Shown here: in pieces, positions 1-10,558 of the stretch
Layout of the letters: every line of letters starts with the position of its first letter
Numbering within the stretch: position 1 is the stretch's first letter
Source: Saussurea involucrata
Lineage: Eukaryota > Streptophyta > Magnoliopsida > Asterales > Asteraceae
Length of the DNA: 64,000 nt
NCBI GenBank assembly: GCA_033807775.1
Contig: CM066322.1
Coordinates: 20,883,001 to 20,947,000, forward strand
Reading direction: 5' to 3'
The notes under the pieces: model-generated
Database searches by the model: none
The model's input: only the letters and a program-made list of their open reading frames with translations
Told to the model about the DNA's origin: nothing
Translations under genes and position numbers: made by a program

Positions 1-2
1 AT

Positions 3-968
3 ATCATTCTTGTTCAGATATATGTTGATGACATTATATTTGGCTCTACTAACCCTGATCTCTGTACTCGTTTCGCTGATAGAATGAAAGATGAGTATAA
101 AATGAGCATGATGGGTGAACTAACATATTTCCTTGGTCTTCAGATAAAGCAAAATGAAAAAGGAACTTTCATTAATCAGGGAAAGTATGTTAAAGATATG
201 CTGAAGAAATTCGACTTAACTGAAAGTTCAGCTATGAAAACCCCTATGGCACCACCGCTGACACTTGATAAGGATACTAAGGGTATTCCTGTTAATGTCA
301 CGCTGTACCGTGGGATGATCGGCTCACTGTTGTATCTTACAGCTAGCCGACCCGATATTATGTATGCAACATGTTTGTGTGCACGATATCAAGCTGAACC
401 TAAGATATCTCATATGAAAGCTGTAAAGCGAATTTTTAGATATCTAAAGGGTACAACGAATCTAGGTCTTTGGTATCCCAAAGACTCAGGATTCGATCTA
501 ATCGCCTATTCAGATAGTGATTTTGCAGGTTGCAAAATGGATAGGAAAAGCACCACGGGAGGATGTCAGCTCCTGGGTGGAAAGTTGGTGAGTTGGACAA
601 GTAAAAAGCAAAACTCAGTGTCCACCTCCACAACTGAAGCTGAGTATGTAGCCGCTGGAAGCTGTTGTTCTCAGGTCTTGTGGATGAGAAATCAACTACT
701 GGACTATGACCTTCAGCTCTCAAATATTCCAATCTATTGCAACAGCACAAGTGCCATCGCTATAGCCAATAATCCAGTGCTACACTCAAAGACAAAACAC
801 ATCGAAATCAGGTATCACTTTATCAGAGATCATGTGATGAATGGTGATATAGAACTTCACTTTATCCCAACTGATTATCAGTTAACTGATCTGTTCACCA
901 AACCTCTTGATGAGACAAGGTTCAACTTTCTCATCAGCGAGCTTGGAATGCTGAACTATGAGGAATAA
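3..968 (+). CDS. copia pol C-terminus: end of reverse transcriptase plus RNase H (partial)
   Basis: The frame is open from base 3 to the stop at 966–968. The RT active-site motif YVDD is at 21–32, followed by the typical GELTYFLGLQI stretch. The RNase H part follows, with AYSDSDFAGC, SWTSKKQ, TEAEYVAA and the terminal HSKTKHIEIRYHFIRD block. One catalytic position looks altered: the usual Cys-Asp before the Ser-Ala-Ile motif reads Cys-Asn (IYCNSTSAI), which would be expected to weaken RNase H. Together with the broken downstream frame this suggests an inactive copy. The 5' portion (gag, protease, integrase, first RT blocks) lies outside the window. Confidence 0.93.
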   Translation: MILVQIYVDDIIFGSTNPDLCTRFADRMKDEYKMSMMGELTYFLGLQIKQNEKGTFINQGKYVKDMLKKFDLTESSAMKTPMAPPLTLDKDTKGIPVNVTLYRGMIGSLLYLTASRPDIMYATCLCARYQAEPKISHMKAVKRIFRYLKGTTNLGLWYPKDSGFDLIAYSDSDFAGCKMDRKSTTGGCQLLGGKLVSWTSKKQNSVSTSTTEAEYVAAGSCCSQVLWMRNQLLDYDLQLSNIPIYCNSTSAIAIANNPVLHSKTKHIEIRYHFIRDHVMNGDIELHFIPTDYQLTDLFTKPLDETRFNFLISELGMLNYEE

Positions 969-1270
969 AATCTTCAGCGGTTCACATTTGATCAGCGACA
1001 AGATAAAACCAACTTGTATAACCCATTTTATCATCTTCTCTCTGAATAAACTTGATTCGCTGATATCAAGGTATGTTTCTCTCTCTGACAATCGCATGTA
1101 AATGCAAGTTTTCAAAATAAAATACATCGCTGAATATCTCTTCCTTATCAGCGATACTTTGAAATTTCTAAAACCAACACTGATATTTCTATTCAGTGCT
1201 TCATGTTTTCAAAAGTGTCCCTGAGTTTTTCAAAACCTCAGAGACAGCCAAGAATATGAAAGGACAGTTG

Positions 1271-1426
1271 TGACGTCATTGCAACGGATAAGCCCCGACA
1301 CGTTCTTCTTTCTGACACACGTTTGCACGTTTCATTTACTCGCCAATCAAATGCAAACACGTGTCCGTGTCATGATGAAAATCTTTTCCCGCTCAATATT
1401 TTCTCTCTCTCTAATCTCTATATAAA
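1271..1426 (+). promoter_or_regulatory. candidate internal promoter for the env-like region
   Basis: Elements in order: palindromic TGACGTCA (1271–1278), CCAATCA (1343–1349), G-box CACGTG (1358–1363) and TATATAAA (1419–1426). CCAATCA and CACGTGT are separated by exactly eight bases. The same pair with the same spacing, also followed by a TATATAA, occurs in this element's LTR at 6986–7048. This suggests the region is a second, LTR-like promoter that could make a subgenomic mRNA. Inference from motifs only. Confidence 0.45.
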
Positions 1427-1546
1427 CTCATTCTGGGTTTATATTTTTCTTTTACGCGAACTTCTTCTCCAAGCTAAGAAAAAGAATTTACTGTTGCGTT
1501 TGTGATCTCGAATTTTTCAAGAACTTCATCTTCTTCAACGAACCAG

Positions 1547-1944
1547 GTTAATAATTCTTTTATTTTACCTGTTTCTTCAAACTTGTTAATGATCTTCTCG
1601 TTGTTTTCACAAGATCAAACAAAAGAACCTCTTTTAAAATGAAATCATTTCTTTCATGGTTTTATGAACACAACCTTTCATGGTTGTTCTTCAAGTTTAA
1701 AACGCAAAATATTAAACTTGTTCTTCATACGTTTTTTCCAGAATCCCAATCTTCAAAGGAAACTGGAAAACAAGATTTTTTTTATTGGGTTTGCATTTCG
1801 TTTTTCAAAAACAAGAAAAACCCTAATCTTCATTAAGACATTTTGTCTGAATGAAATGGACAAAATTCGAACCATCTTATTGGAAAATCATTCCACATTA
1901 AGATTATTCTTATTTGTTAATCTTTGGTTGAACTGATAATACAG
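1547..1944 (+). other. candidate leader intron before env-like ATG
   Basis: A donor-like CAG|GTTAAT at 1546/1547 and an acceptor-like ATACAG ending at 1944 flank a T-rich stretch. The acceptor sits three bases before an ATG in good context (AAAATGG, ATG at 1948). Splicing here would place the ATG first on an mRNA started near the candidate promoter. No expression evidence. Confidence 0.3.
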
Positions 1945-1947
1945 AAA

Positions 1948-4533
1948 ATGGCATCTTCTGACATTTCCAAGAACATCAACGTTGAGAATACTGCTGCTGA
2001 TAATACTACCGAGGAAGTGGAAATCCTCAAGGCTCCTCAGGTCAAGTTCTCTCTTGAAAAACTGGATTGGACCAAGGTAAATAACCTCTATGCGCTTCTC
2101 GAGTTTCCTCCTCGAAAGCAAGACACACATCTAGATGATGCTGTGAAATTCCTGAAGAACTGTTCCATCTCCATAGCCCTGACCATAACACCTCCTGCAC
2201 ATCAGCTACTGCTATCCCAATTCTGGTACGCTGCCAGACACTCTCAGCTACCTTCAGCCAAAGACCCCTAAAAAACAATTGACTGCATCCTCTGCGACAC
2301 TGACTATGGCACAATGAAGATTACACCTGCCATCATTCGCAAAGCCCTCAGCCTTCCCATCGCAACCAAAGAAAAACCTTTCGTTCCCCTCCCTGCCCAC
2401 AAGAAAAACTCAGACAGGGAAGCCATCATTGCATTCTTCGATGCAATGGGCTATGTATGGGAAACGGGAAGGGACAAGAAGCCCGAGAAGAAGCTGAACC
2501 TCATCAAGAAGTCCAAAATGCCCAGCGAGATGAATTTCATCTTCGCTCATTTAATCAGCTGCATGACTGCCAAGTCCGACTCCTGTGACCAAGCCACTCA
2601 GCCTCAGCAAGCAATGGGATATGCATTGCTGAAAGGTCTACATATAGACTGGGCATCGATTATCTATGATGACTTGGTACTCCGAGTGGACTCCGTCGCT
2701 GACAGATCTCCATGGGTTCCCTATCCTCGGTTCATCAGCGTCGTATTCCAAAAAGGCCTGAAGGACAGCTACCCAACAGAGGGTGACCTGAAACTCTCTC
2801 AGGTTGGCCCTAAGGTACTCGACTTCAAACCGGTGGAAAACGAGGTACGTCTTTCTACTCTTTTAACTCTTCTAAACCTTACTTCTTCTACTTCTGCAGC
2901 TCCTTCAGCGGACAAACCCACCGCTGATACCCCATAACCCCAACTGCAACCTCCATTCCTTCTCTAAAAAGGAAACATTCTGACACCCAACTTGGTTCCA
3001 AAAGAACTAAGAAAACCAAGGAGCAACCCCAGCAATCTATTACTAAAGACTCCTCAGCTCCTCTTGTTGGGCTGAAGGAAAGTTCAGTGGTACGCTCTAC
3101 CACAGCTGAACAAGCCACCCATTCTATCCCAACTTCAGCGTCTCTAAACGCTGAGGTTACAAACTTGGAATCTACCCAACCTCCTTCAGTCTCTCAAAAG
3201 ACTGACGAAGCGATTCTCAGCGAATCCAACGCTGAACTCCGCACCCAACCTCCATTCTTATCCTGCGCTTCTCCCTCCACTCATTTGGACTCTACTCCAG
3301 TTATCACTGAAGCACCTGTCATTCCTCCAGAAGCTAAAGATAATACTCTTCAAGGAGTGATGGGCATAGGACCTGCAGAGATGACCATACGTGCACGTTC
3401 TCTCGCCGACGATATGGAACTTTTCTCAGGACACCGAGATTTTGATGAATTCATCAATCCTCCTGCAGGTATACAACAAACCCTAAACACTGTAACTGAA
3501 CCCCAAACTTCTGAGCTTTCCTCTGTTCACAAGTTCTTATATGTTACAGGTCCTAATCTGGGAGACAACAACACTTCTCTGAAGACTATAGAGACGAAGC
3601 TGACAGGTCTCACATCTACTCTTTCCGGCAACTCTTCAGCTGTAACAAACGCTGGAGAGAATCTTACAAAGCTGACTACTGTGGTCGAAAAGAATGCCTC
3701 CAAAGCTGACTTGGAGAAGGTTGATAAATCACTCACCGACTTTGCCAAAGTTCTCTCTGATATCTACACAGACTACCTCGACATAAAGAAATCAGTTGAC
3801 ACCATGTCCAGCGAGGTTACAACGCTGAAGACATCGGTTGGCATACTCGAAGGTGATATGGCTGCTGTAAATACTGATGTCAGTTCAGTAAAAACTGACA
3901 TGAGTTCTATGAAGACCGATGTCAATACGATGAAGAATGACATCACTTCTATTCAGGCATTGTTTGCAGCAGATCCTGACCAACACGACCGCCCCTGCCC
4001 CTGCACCTGAGCATTTTACTGCGGCGGATCGTGCTGAACTCGTGAAGATCAATCATGGTATTTCTGGTCTAGGAAACAGATTATCAGCGATTGAGATATG
4101 TGTGGGGATCCCTGGCCAAGAAGACAGGGAAACAACACAAGCTGCTGAATCATCACATTCCTCCCCCACTCATCATGAAAAAGAAGGGGAGAAGAGCGCT
4201 GAAAACCTTTCCAAGAGCGCTGAAGACCTTTCCCATGATGAATCTATCAGGAGAGAGAAGACTGAAGACCTTACCTTTACTGAAGAGGGTGAGAAGACAA
4301 TTGAAGAAGCAGCAGCCGCTGGACCTCAGGGAGATGAACACCCTGAGGGAACCGAGAAGCTTACCTCTGTATCTGAGGGGGAGCAACTCGAAGAAGAAGC
4401 TGAAGAAACTGAGTCTGAAGCTGAAGATGAAGAAGCCATCGACTTGTCTGATGATGAACCATCCTCTTCTCCAAAGAATGATGATGATGAAGATGACGAT
4501 GATGATGACTCTTTTATCGTCAAGCCTGCTTAG
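1948..4533 (+). pseudogene. env-like region, 5' part, broken by stops and frameshifts
   Basis: Starting at ATG 1948, one long protein can be followed through several breaks: an in-frame TAA at 2269–2271, a frame change near 2930, another near 3960–4000 and an in-frame TAG at 4531–4533. The N-terminal third contains a block ending in FWYAAR, of a kind seen in plant transposon-associated proteins. The middle (about 3600–3960) is a probable coiled coil with repeated S-S-V-K-T-D-M-type heptads. The end (about 4150–4530) is highly acidic with long Glu/Asp runs. No signal peptide or clear membrane segment is visible, so 'env-like' refers only to position. Function is unknown in this lineage. Confidence 0.68.
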
Positions 4534-4686
4534 AAAACTAAAGCTCTTAAAGGGATTCTGATAAATGAACCTTCAGGGGAGCGGACAAAGACAAAGCCAT
4601 CAGCATCTGAAGCTGACAAGGGCAAAGGAAAAAGTGTCGCTGAAGATGAAAATCTGATGATCTTGCTTAAAAAGCCGGTTTGTCAG

Positions 4687-4850
4687 GTACATTAACCTCT
4701 TCCTTACTCCACATCCCTCCTCTATACACTTTATCAGTTCTACACTCTCCAAACCTCCATACACTTTATCCCATTCTTTCCATCTCTGTTCTACCCATGT
4801 TCTTACTTGTAAGATCGATGTGTTTCAGCTAGTCCTCTCCCCTGTTTGAG
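4687..4850 (+). other. candidate intron inside env-like region
   Basis: The frame upstream ends at CAG|GTACAT (4686/4687). Downstream coding resumes after TTTGAG at 4850 in exactly the phase that joins it to the upstream frame. The 164 bases between are T/C-rich with in-frame stops. A stronger-looking acceptor TTTCAG at 4828 would put the next exon out of frame. Either an intron or a degenerate stretch. Confidence 0.3.
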
Positions 4851-6089
4851 GATATCGCTGAAATTCCTACAGCTGCGACTTCATCAACAATAATCCCAGC
4901 TCCCAACGCTGAAGAAATAATTCCAGTCTTGGATTTGATCTCTGAGACTGATGAACCTGAAGAACAGATTGTCTCTCACAAAAACAGACATTCCTTGGCT
5001 CCTCAAAAGCCAAGTGAAGAGGAACAAGAAAAGAGAGATGAAATGATCAAGAGACTCGAAGATCATCGAATCATTCTGAAGCGTGATCAACTTCCTTCCG
5101 TTCCTCCAAAGTTCAGAATTTCCCAAAAGGAATACAAGGAACACCTCAGAGCTGAATGCCTAATCGCTGAAAGAAAGGAAGCTGAAGAAAAAGACAAAGA
5201 ATACGCCATCCAGCTTACTCAACGATCAGTAAAAGACCCCAAGCTGAAAAGAGCTCCCATTGATGTTCAACGTCAGCTATGGGATGATGCTCAAAAGATC
5301 GTTAGAGAAAAGACTAAGGTCTATGATACGACTTTGGAATGGTCTAAAGAAATACTGAACTATCGATCTCGACCATCCAAAATCATCAAAGTAAACATCA
5401 GAGGAAGAATGTACTCAGACGTTCCTGTAGTTGAAGTTGATGTCTACAGAGAAGACAAGACCAAGCAAACCTTCTATGCTGCTACCTTAGAAAAGTTTGG
5501 TCTCTCTGAATGGTTAGAAACGAAAGTAGCCATTCATGGATCGCGCTCAAAGTTCAAAAGCCATGTCGAGAAGATCTTAAACAAACAGATCGACCTGGTT
5601 TCTTCTGCTGTGGATATTCCTCCCTCAACTCTTCTTCCTCCTCAACAAAGAAAAGTCTCTGCTAAGGAAAAGAAAGTCTCAGACTCAGGTCCTCCTATAC
5701 GGAATGAAACAGATATTGGTTTCTCTCGTGCTGAAGTTCTTGGCCCTGATGCTGATCTCTCAGCGCTTGACACCTCTCTACCACCTGGAGAAACTTTCAT
5801 TCCTGGCACAGTTGTAAGTGATCCTTATGGTATATTCTTTCTAGACTACGATGGAAACTATCACTTTCAACGTATCTCTGAGCTCCACATCGCTCCCATC
5901 GAACAACTCAGATATCTCATATACTGGTGTGAAGTCAGACGCGACATTAAAGCTAGACACCTGAAGCCCTTGATTTTTAAAGAAGCTCTGATAAAAAAGA
6001 ATCAAGGAGTAGATGTCCCTGACTGGATGATTCCCACATCAATGACCCTTGATGAACAACTCATTAAGGAAGAACCTTTTGACGGATAG
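4851..6089 (+). CDS. env-like region, 3' part (long hydrophilic protein)
   Basis: Open from 4851 to the stop at 6087–6089, with the first ATG at 4929 (386 codons). It is charged and Lys/Glu-rich at the start (SEEEQEKRDEMIKRLEDH), likely coiled coil, followed by a more globular part with MYSDVPVVEVDVYRED and a C-terminal block IPGTVVSDPYGIFFLDYDG. No family is recognised. Its frame, composition and position make it the C-terminal half of the broken region upstream rather than a separate gene. Confidence 0.6.
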   Translation, partial: DIAEIPTAATSSTIIPAPNAEEIIPVLDLISETDEPEEQIVSHKNRHSLAPQKPSEEEQEKRDEMIKRLEDHRIILKRDQLPSVPPKFRISQKEYKEHLRAECLIAERKEAEEKDKEYAIQLTQRSVKDPKLKRAPIDVQRQLWDDAQKIVREKTKVYDTTLEWSKEILNYRSRPSKIIKVNIRGRMYSDVPVVEVDVYREDKTKQTFYAATLEKFGLSEWLETKVAIHGSRSKFKSHVEKILNKQIDLVSSAVDIPPSTLLPPQQRKVSAKEKKVSDSGPPIRNETDIGFSRAEVLGPDADLSALDTSLPPGETFIPGTVVSDPYGIFFLDYDGNYHFQRISELHIAPIEQLRYLIYWCEVRRDIKARHLKPLIFKEALIKKNQGVDVPDWMIPTSMTLDEQLIKEEPFDG

Positions 6090-6344
6090 GATCGCCTTGT
6101 AATTTTTTCTATCTTTATCTGTCTACATCTTTTGTACTTGTAATTTTATTCGTTGTACTTGTAATTTTTCCACTTCCATCTGTAATCTTTACAAAGTTTA
6201 AAGAAAAATTTCAGCGAACGTACTTTACTCCATCAGTACAGAAAAGATCCCAGAAAACAGTAAAAGAGACAAATATTTTATGAGTTCTTTTTATCCTTAT
6301 GTTTTCATTAAATAGCAATTTTCTCTGTTGCTATGTCATAATCA
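6090..6344 (+). other. 3' untranslated spacer of the copia element
   Basis: AT-rich spacer between the last stop and the polypurine tract. It contains a duplicated TGTACTTGTAATTTT phrase (about 6132 and 6155). Nothing else recognised. Confidence 0.5.
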
Positions 6345-6357
6345 AATAGGGGGAGAT
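6345..6357 (+). other. polypurine tract
   Basis: AATAGGGGGAGAT directly abuts the TGTTG start of the 3' LTR, the usual site of plus-strand priming. Confidence 0.8.
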
Positions 6358-7325
6358 TGTTGATCCAAACCCTCAGTGATTTGATAATGACCCTCTCTTA
6401 TATACTTAGTGAAAATTGTAAGTAAACAATATGTATCAGGGTTTCACTATCGCTGATAAGTACTAAGATCTTACAGTACCGCTGATAGGAACTCTCGCTC
6501 TTTAGATTAAACATTCAGCGAACACTGTTCACCATAATACTCTGAGTCTGTTCAGTACTTATGGTGATCGCTGATAAGTTAGTTGTCTACTTATGATCCC
6601 TGAAGACAAGTTTCACGTCAACATAGGTTCTACGCTGAAGTCGAAGATCAAGCTCAAGAACCAACGACAAGTCTCCTAATGAACTGATGCGGATCAGCGA
6701 AGACTCAGATTTGTCCACTCAACGTGAAGTATCAAGTACAAGACTTTAGCTATCGCTGAAATCTATCATTCGCTGATAAAGAATGATAGATCGCTGAATC
6801 AACGAAAAGCTGATCATAAAAGTCCTCCGTACAAAGTACTTTTTGTCTTAACCACCCTTGCACGTCTCCGTACGATATGTCAGAAAAAGAACCTCCTTAT
6901 TGTCTGAAATCGTACAACCACTCTAATACTACACTGTTCAAACATGCGGCTACTAAGGTTGTCAACAAAGGTCAATGACATGCAACCAATCAGCTGCTGC
7001 CACGTGTAAAGTGTAAACTGCAATGCATTAAATGCATGCAGTATATAAGAAGATGAACTCACTTCATTTTGAAGTAACTTGCTAACTCTGGACAAGTTCA
7101 TCCTTCTTATCTTGAGATAGGTTATTATTAGTAATTTCCTTCTCTTTCTTAGTGCAAGAAACTTAGTGTTCCAACTTGTTTAGATTTAGGTTTATCCTTA
7201 ATCTTGTTTCCGCAACAAGCTGTAAATTGTCAATGATTTATCAATAAACAATTTAGAAAAGTAAAATCTGTGTGTTTGTATTCAACCCCCCTTCTACAAA
7301 CTTGTATAGCCCTTCGGGACCAACA
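6358..7325 (+). repeat. 3' LTR (968 bp) of the Sirevirus-like element
   Basis: Starts TGTTGATCC after the polypurine tract and ends GGGACCAACA, an imperfect TG…CA inverted terminus (TGTTG/CAACA). The left half carries many ATCAGCGA/TCGCTGAT copies (6451, 6567, 6693, 6754, 6770, 6791 among others). A TATA box is at 7042 and the polyadenylation-type region follows. The matching 5' LTR is outside the window. Confidence 0.85.
6986..7048 (+). promoter_or_regulatory. LTR core promoter
   Basis: CCAATCA (6986–6992), eight bases, CACGTGT (7001–7007), then TATATAA (7042–7048). Transcription of the element would start about 30 bases downstream. Confidence 0.6.
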
Positions 7326-8190
7326 CATTTATCTCTATCCACACAAACATTCAAATAATCTTTATATACATACAAACATTCACCGATAGTCTAACACAAG
7401 CGACAATTGAGAAGCAAAAATGGACTATAGAGGTGAAAACGAGTTAGTAAAGTAGTTACAGTTAGATGAATGAATTTAATCAAGTTCTATATATCAATTC
7501 GTATTACAATTTAGCCAAATGTAAAACAAGATAATTTAAAATTTATAAATCAAAATATGTTGTATTATTGATTCAATTCAAGGCCGTTCCAACCTTTTTG
7601 GAGGCCCTGTTACACATGTATTAAAAATACAAGTTAATTGGACGACAAAACAAATAACGAATAGAAATTAAGTAGAAAAGTTCATATTATATTGAAAGCC
7701 TTACAATGAAAATAACCAAACATAAGGCATGGTCTACATAATAACATCATAGGGAAGGGTTATATGTTAATGTCCGCTACAAATCAGTACCCCAAACAGA
7801 TGTAAAAATTGGGCCCCAAAAATTTGGGGGCCCTGTTCTGAAACCCACATTTAACTTGCTGAGGGACAGACCAGATTCAATTATAATTAATAAATAATTA
7901 AAAAAGAAGTCGATATGGTATTACCATGATATACAACTTCTAGTGCCATATACCAACCAAGTTTAGATAGTTGGTATGATACTACCAACTAAATTGATAT
8001 GGTTAATACAAAATTGACAGCCTATGTGAAGATTTACGTTGAAATACTATAAAAAGTATGAAGTTGAAATTTGATGGTGTTCTCATAATTAAAATGGTAA
8101 CGAGTGGCGCATAGGAAGGAGCCGCCACGTTATAATATAAATTTTTAGTAACATATAGTATTTCGGTAGGGAGGATCCCAGTCAAAGCCA
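7326..8190. other. intergenic sequence, no gene seen
   Basis: AT-rich. It holds a near-perfect palindrome GGGCCCC-AAAAATTT-GGGGGCCC at 7811–7833 next to GGCCCTG phrases (also near 7600), which look like an old transposon relic. No coding signal. Confidence 0.6.
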
Positions 8191-8799
8191 GGTATGATTC
8201 ATTGAACGTCCCTCTCTCCCTTGAAATCGTTAAAATTCGTCACATATTTGAATTCCCATATGTCGTCGTCGTTGTTGTTATCATTTTTACTGATGTTTCG
8301 AGACGTGAATTTGAATTCCAATAGGGTTTTGATTGCTAATCTAACAGGGTTAATTCTCTAGGGCATTTCATTTCGTTACCCCTATTTTGTTGATGCGATG
8401 ATCCAGGTATATGTAATTCAATCTAGTTCTGAAGTTGAATCTTGAGTTTCAGGTTACCAGCACAAGTAGCAGACAGTCACAGTGGACAAATAAATTATAT
8501 ACTCGGCAATAGGGCACTTTTTTAATATAAGAAGTCAGATTACAGAACACATGCCCAATTTGATTGAATTTAGAACAATATCTTTACACTGCGGGTTCTA
8601 CAACCTACATGGAAATTAATTCAAATTTTGTTATACAAATAAGTAGATGTTTACTTTTAAAGGTAAAAAGGTAACCGTTGAAGTTGTGGTTTCTTGAATA
8701 CAACTAAATTTAATTTTTCAGAGTCTTTGTTTGATCAGAAAGACATCACAATCAAAATTATTTGATCCTACCTTCCATGGATGGCCTTTTCACAAGTTC
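8191..8799 (+). promoter_or_regulatory. upstream/leader region of receptor kinase A
   Basis: A block at 8191–8413 (GTATGATTCATTGAACG, a GTCGTCGTCGTT run, AGGGTTAATTCTCTAGGGCATTTC) recurs upstream of copy B (33001–33224) and copy C (46648–46905), so it marks the ancestral 5' end of the duplicated gene. The CAG|GTATGATTC at its left edge could be a leader-intron donor, with the acceptor TTTTTCAG ending at 8721. No defined TATA box chosen. Confidence 0.5.
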
Positions 8800-10057
8800 A
8801 TGATTTCCATAGCTTTATTCTTGCTCCTCTTTTCACCTTCTTTTGCAGTAGACACCATAGCTGCAAATCAAGTAATCAAAGATGGTGAAACCATTGTTTC
8901 AGCTGGAGAAATGTATGAATTGGGATTTTTTAGCCCTGCTAACTCCAGCAATCGTTACTTGGGGATATGGTACAAGAAGATTGCAACAGGTACAGTGGTA
9001 TGGGTTGCTAACCGAGACTTGCCGTTATCCAATACGTCAGGCACCTTTAAAGTCAATAGCGAGGGACGCCTGCTGATTTCCTGCTGTGGTGATACCCTAA
9101 TCTGGTCATCCACTTCTTCAGCATTTGTCAGGTATATGAATCCAATTGCACAACTTTTAGATACTGGGAATTTTGTTATCAAGAACGAAAACAGTACTGA
9201 TCAAACAAATTTCATTTGGCAAAGTTTTGATTATCCTGGCGACACCTTGCTACCCGGGATGAAACTTGGCAAGGACTTAGTAATAGGCATAAGCAGAAAC
9301 TTGACATCATGGAAGAGTCCCAATGATCCTTCTGTAGGTCAGTATGTAAACTTTGTAGACACAAATGGATATCCACAAATGTTCATCCTTGGGCAAGGTT
9401 TACTCAAGCACATAAGGTATGGACCATGGAATGGCATTAGGTTTAGTGGTCTGCCTAATGAGCTGCCAAATCCAATTTACCCAGTTGACTTTGTTGTTAA
9501 CCAGAAGGAAGTATATTATAAATCCGAGCTTAAGAGTTCAGCTGTTCAGATGATGCGTTTGATGTGGGATGGCAGCATGGTAATATTGCGTTGGAACAAT
9601 CGAAGCGGAGAATGGATTGTTTTTGCAAATAGTTTACTGGATATGTGTAATGGGTATGGACTTTGTGGTCCTTATGGAAGCTGTGACCTCAACAAGACTC
9701 CTACTTGTACTTGTATGGATGGTTTTGAACCAAAACGACCGGATGAATGGAACATGGCAGGTTGGTCGAGTGGGTGTCAACACAAAGTTCCTTTAGATTG
9801 TGATGTCACGCAAGGGTTTTGGAAAATCAGAGGAATGAAATTTCCTGACACACGAAAGTCTTGGTACAATAAGAGCATGACACTTGGCGAGTGTGAGATG
9901 GCCTGCAGGAAAAACTGCTCTTGCACGGCTTATGCAAATTTGGATATCAGAAGAGGGGGAAGTGGATGCTTATTATGGTTTGGTGAATTGATGGATTTTA
10001 AGGTTTGTGAAGAGAGTCAAGATCTTTACATAAGAATGCCGGCCTCTCTTCTAAAAG
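8800..10057 (+). CDS. kinase A exon 1: signal peptide, B-lectin, S-locus, EGF-like and PAN domains
   Basis: Encodes a short signal peptide (MISIALFLLLFSPSFA), a bulb-type lectin domain (ELGFFSPANSSNRYLG, VVWVANRDLPL, LLDTGNFV, WQSFDYPGDTLLPGMKLG), the S-locus glycoprotein region (GPWNGIRFSGLP), an EGF-like Cys cluster (CNGYGLCGPYGSCD, CTCMDGFEPK) and a PAN/apple domain (CEMACRKNCSCTAYANLD). These are extracellular recognition modules of SD1 receptor kinases. The exon ends at AAAAG|GTAAAC. The exon is open throughout, so the ectodomain itself is intact. If transcribed, read-through past the donor would end at a TGA at 10078–10080, giving a secreted S-locus-glycoprotein-like product. Confidence 0.9.
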
Positions 10058-10199
10058 GTAAACACATTTCTCAATCTTGATTTTGTGGAAGTTAATGAAT
10101 GAACCACCTTTTTCCCTTTAATTGTTACATTTCTCAAACTTGTTGCATTTTGTAGATGGTGGTCTTACGGTCTCCCAATCTGACATCCACAAAATGATG

Positions 10200-10204
10200 C
10201 GAGT
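10200..10204 (+). repeat. target-site duplication CGAGT, left (right copy 15086–15090)
   Basis: CGAGT stands immediately before TGATAGG at 10205 and again immediately after CTCACA at 15085, a perfect 5-bp duplication. Confidence 0.95.
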
Positions 10205-10376
10205 TGATAGGAAATCAATTAAATTAGATGAAAATATTCTGTAAATATTCTGTCAATATTTGTTTTAATACGTTTCCTAGTTTGTACAAGTTTCCTTTAT
10301 TTTACAAATCCTTGTACTCTATATATTGGAGGAAATGGAATGAACAAAGGGCATCGACTCTTTCTACCATCTCACA
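10205..10376 (+). repeat. 5' LTR, 172 bp
   Basis: Begins TGATAGGAAATC and ends CCATCTCACA. A TATATATTGG phrase near 10320 is the likely TATA region. Sequence identical to 14914–15085. Confidence 0.96.
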
Positions 10377-10389
10377 TGGTATCAGAGCC
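10377..10389 (+). other. primer-binding site
   Basis: TGGTATCAGAGCC directly after the 5' LTR, complementary to the 3' end of plant initiator methionine tRNA. Confidence 0.92.
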
Positions 10390-10456
10390 AAAGCTCCAAC
10401 CTCTGTGATTTATCATCATCTACAGCGACTGGTAGGTCTGGTACCACCGCTGCCTC

Positions 10457-10558
10457 TTCCCCCTCTCTCAATTGAGCACAGCAGTTAGTCCAATTGAGCA
10501 CGCTTTCTTCCCCCTCTCTCAATTGAGCACAGCAGTTAGTCCAATTGAGCACGCTTTC
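10457..10558 (+). repeat. two 51-bp tandem repeats in the copia leader
   Basis: The unit beginning TTCCCCCTCTCTCAATTGAG occurs at 10457 and 10508, with a partial third start at 10559. It lies in the untranslated leader between PBS and gag. Confidence 0.9.

Larger units (their letters stand above)
969..1947 (+). other. spacer between pol and env-like region
   Basis: About 980 bases with no convincing protein. It contains copies of an ATCAGCGA/TCGCTGAT-type motif, a candidate promoter and a T-rich leader that may hold an intron. Small open frames here have no recognisable similarity and are probably chance. Confidence 0.6.
1..7325 (+). mobile_element. Sirevirus-like Ty1/copia retrotransposon, 3' part
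   Basis: The window opens inside the reverse transcriptase of a copia-type element. In order come the end of pol, about 1 kb of spacer, a long env-like region, a polypurine tract and the 3' LTR ending at 7325. The order pol, extra long region, PPT, LTR is the layout known for Sirevirus-lineage copia elements with an env-like reading frame. The 5' LTR, gag and first part of pol lie left of the window. The next five bases (CATTT) would be the right target-site copy. Lineage is inferred from architecture, not from a tree. Confidence 0.85.

Noticed and set aside
2845..2899. Possible 55-bp intron in the env-like region (GAG|GTACGT … TTCTGCAG)
   Set aside because: Too short for a plant intron, and splicing would lead to an early stop. 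The frame change nearby is better explained by an indel near 2930.
4153..4561. Alternative and antisense frames over the acidic part of the env-like region
   Set aside because: Shadows of GAT/GAA repeats in the forward frame; no independent coding evidence.
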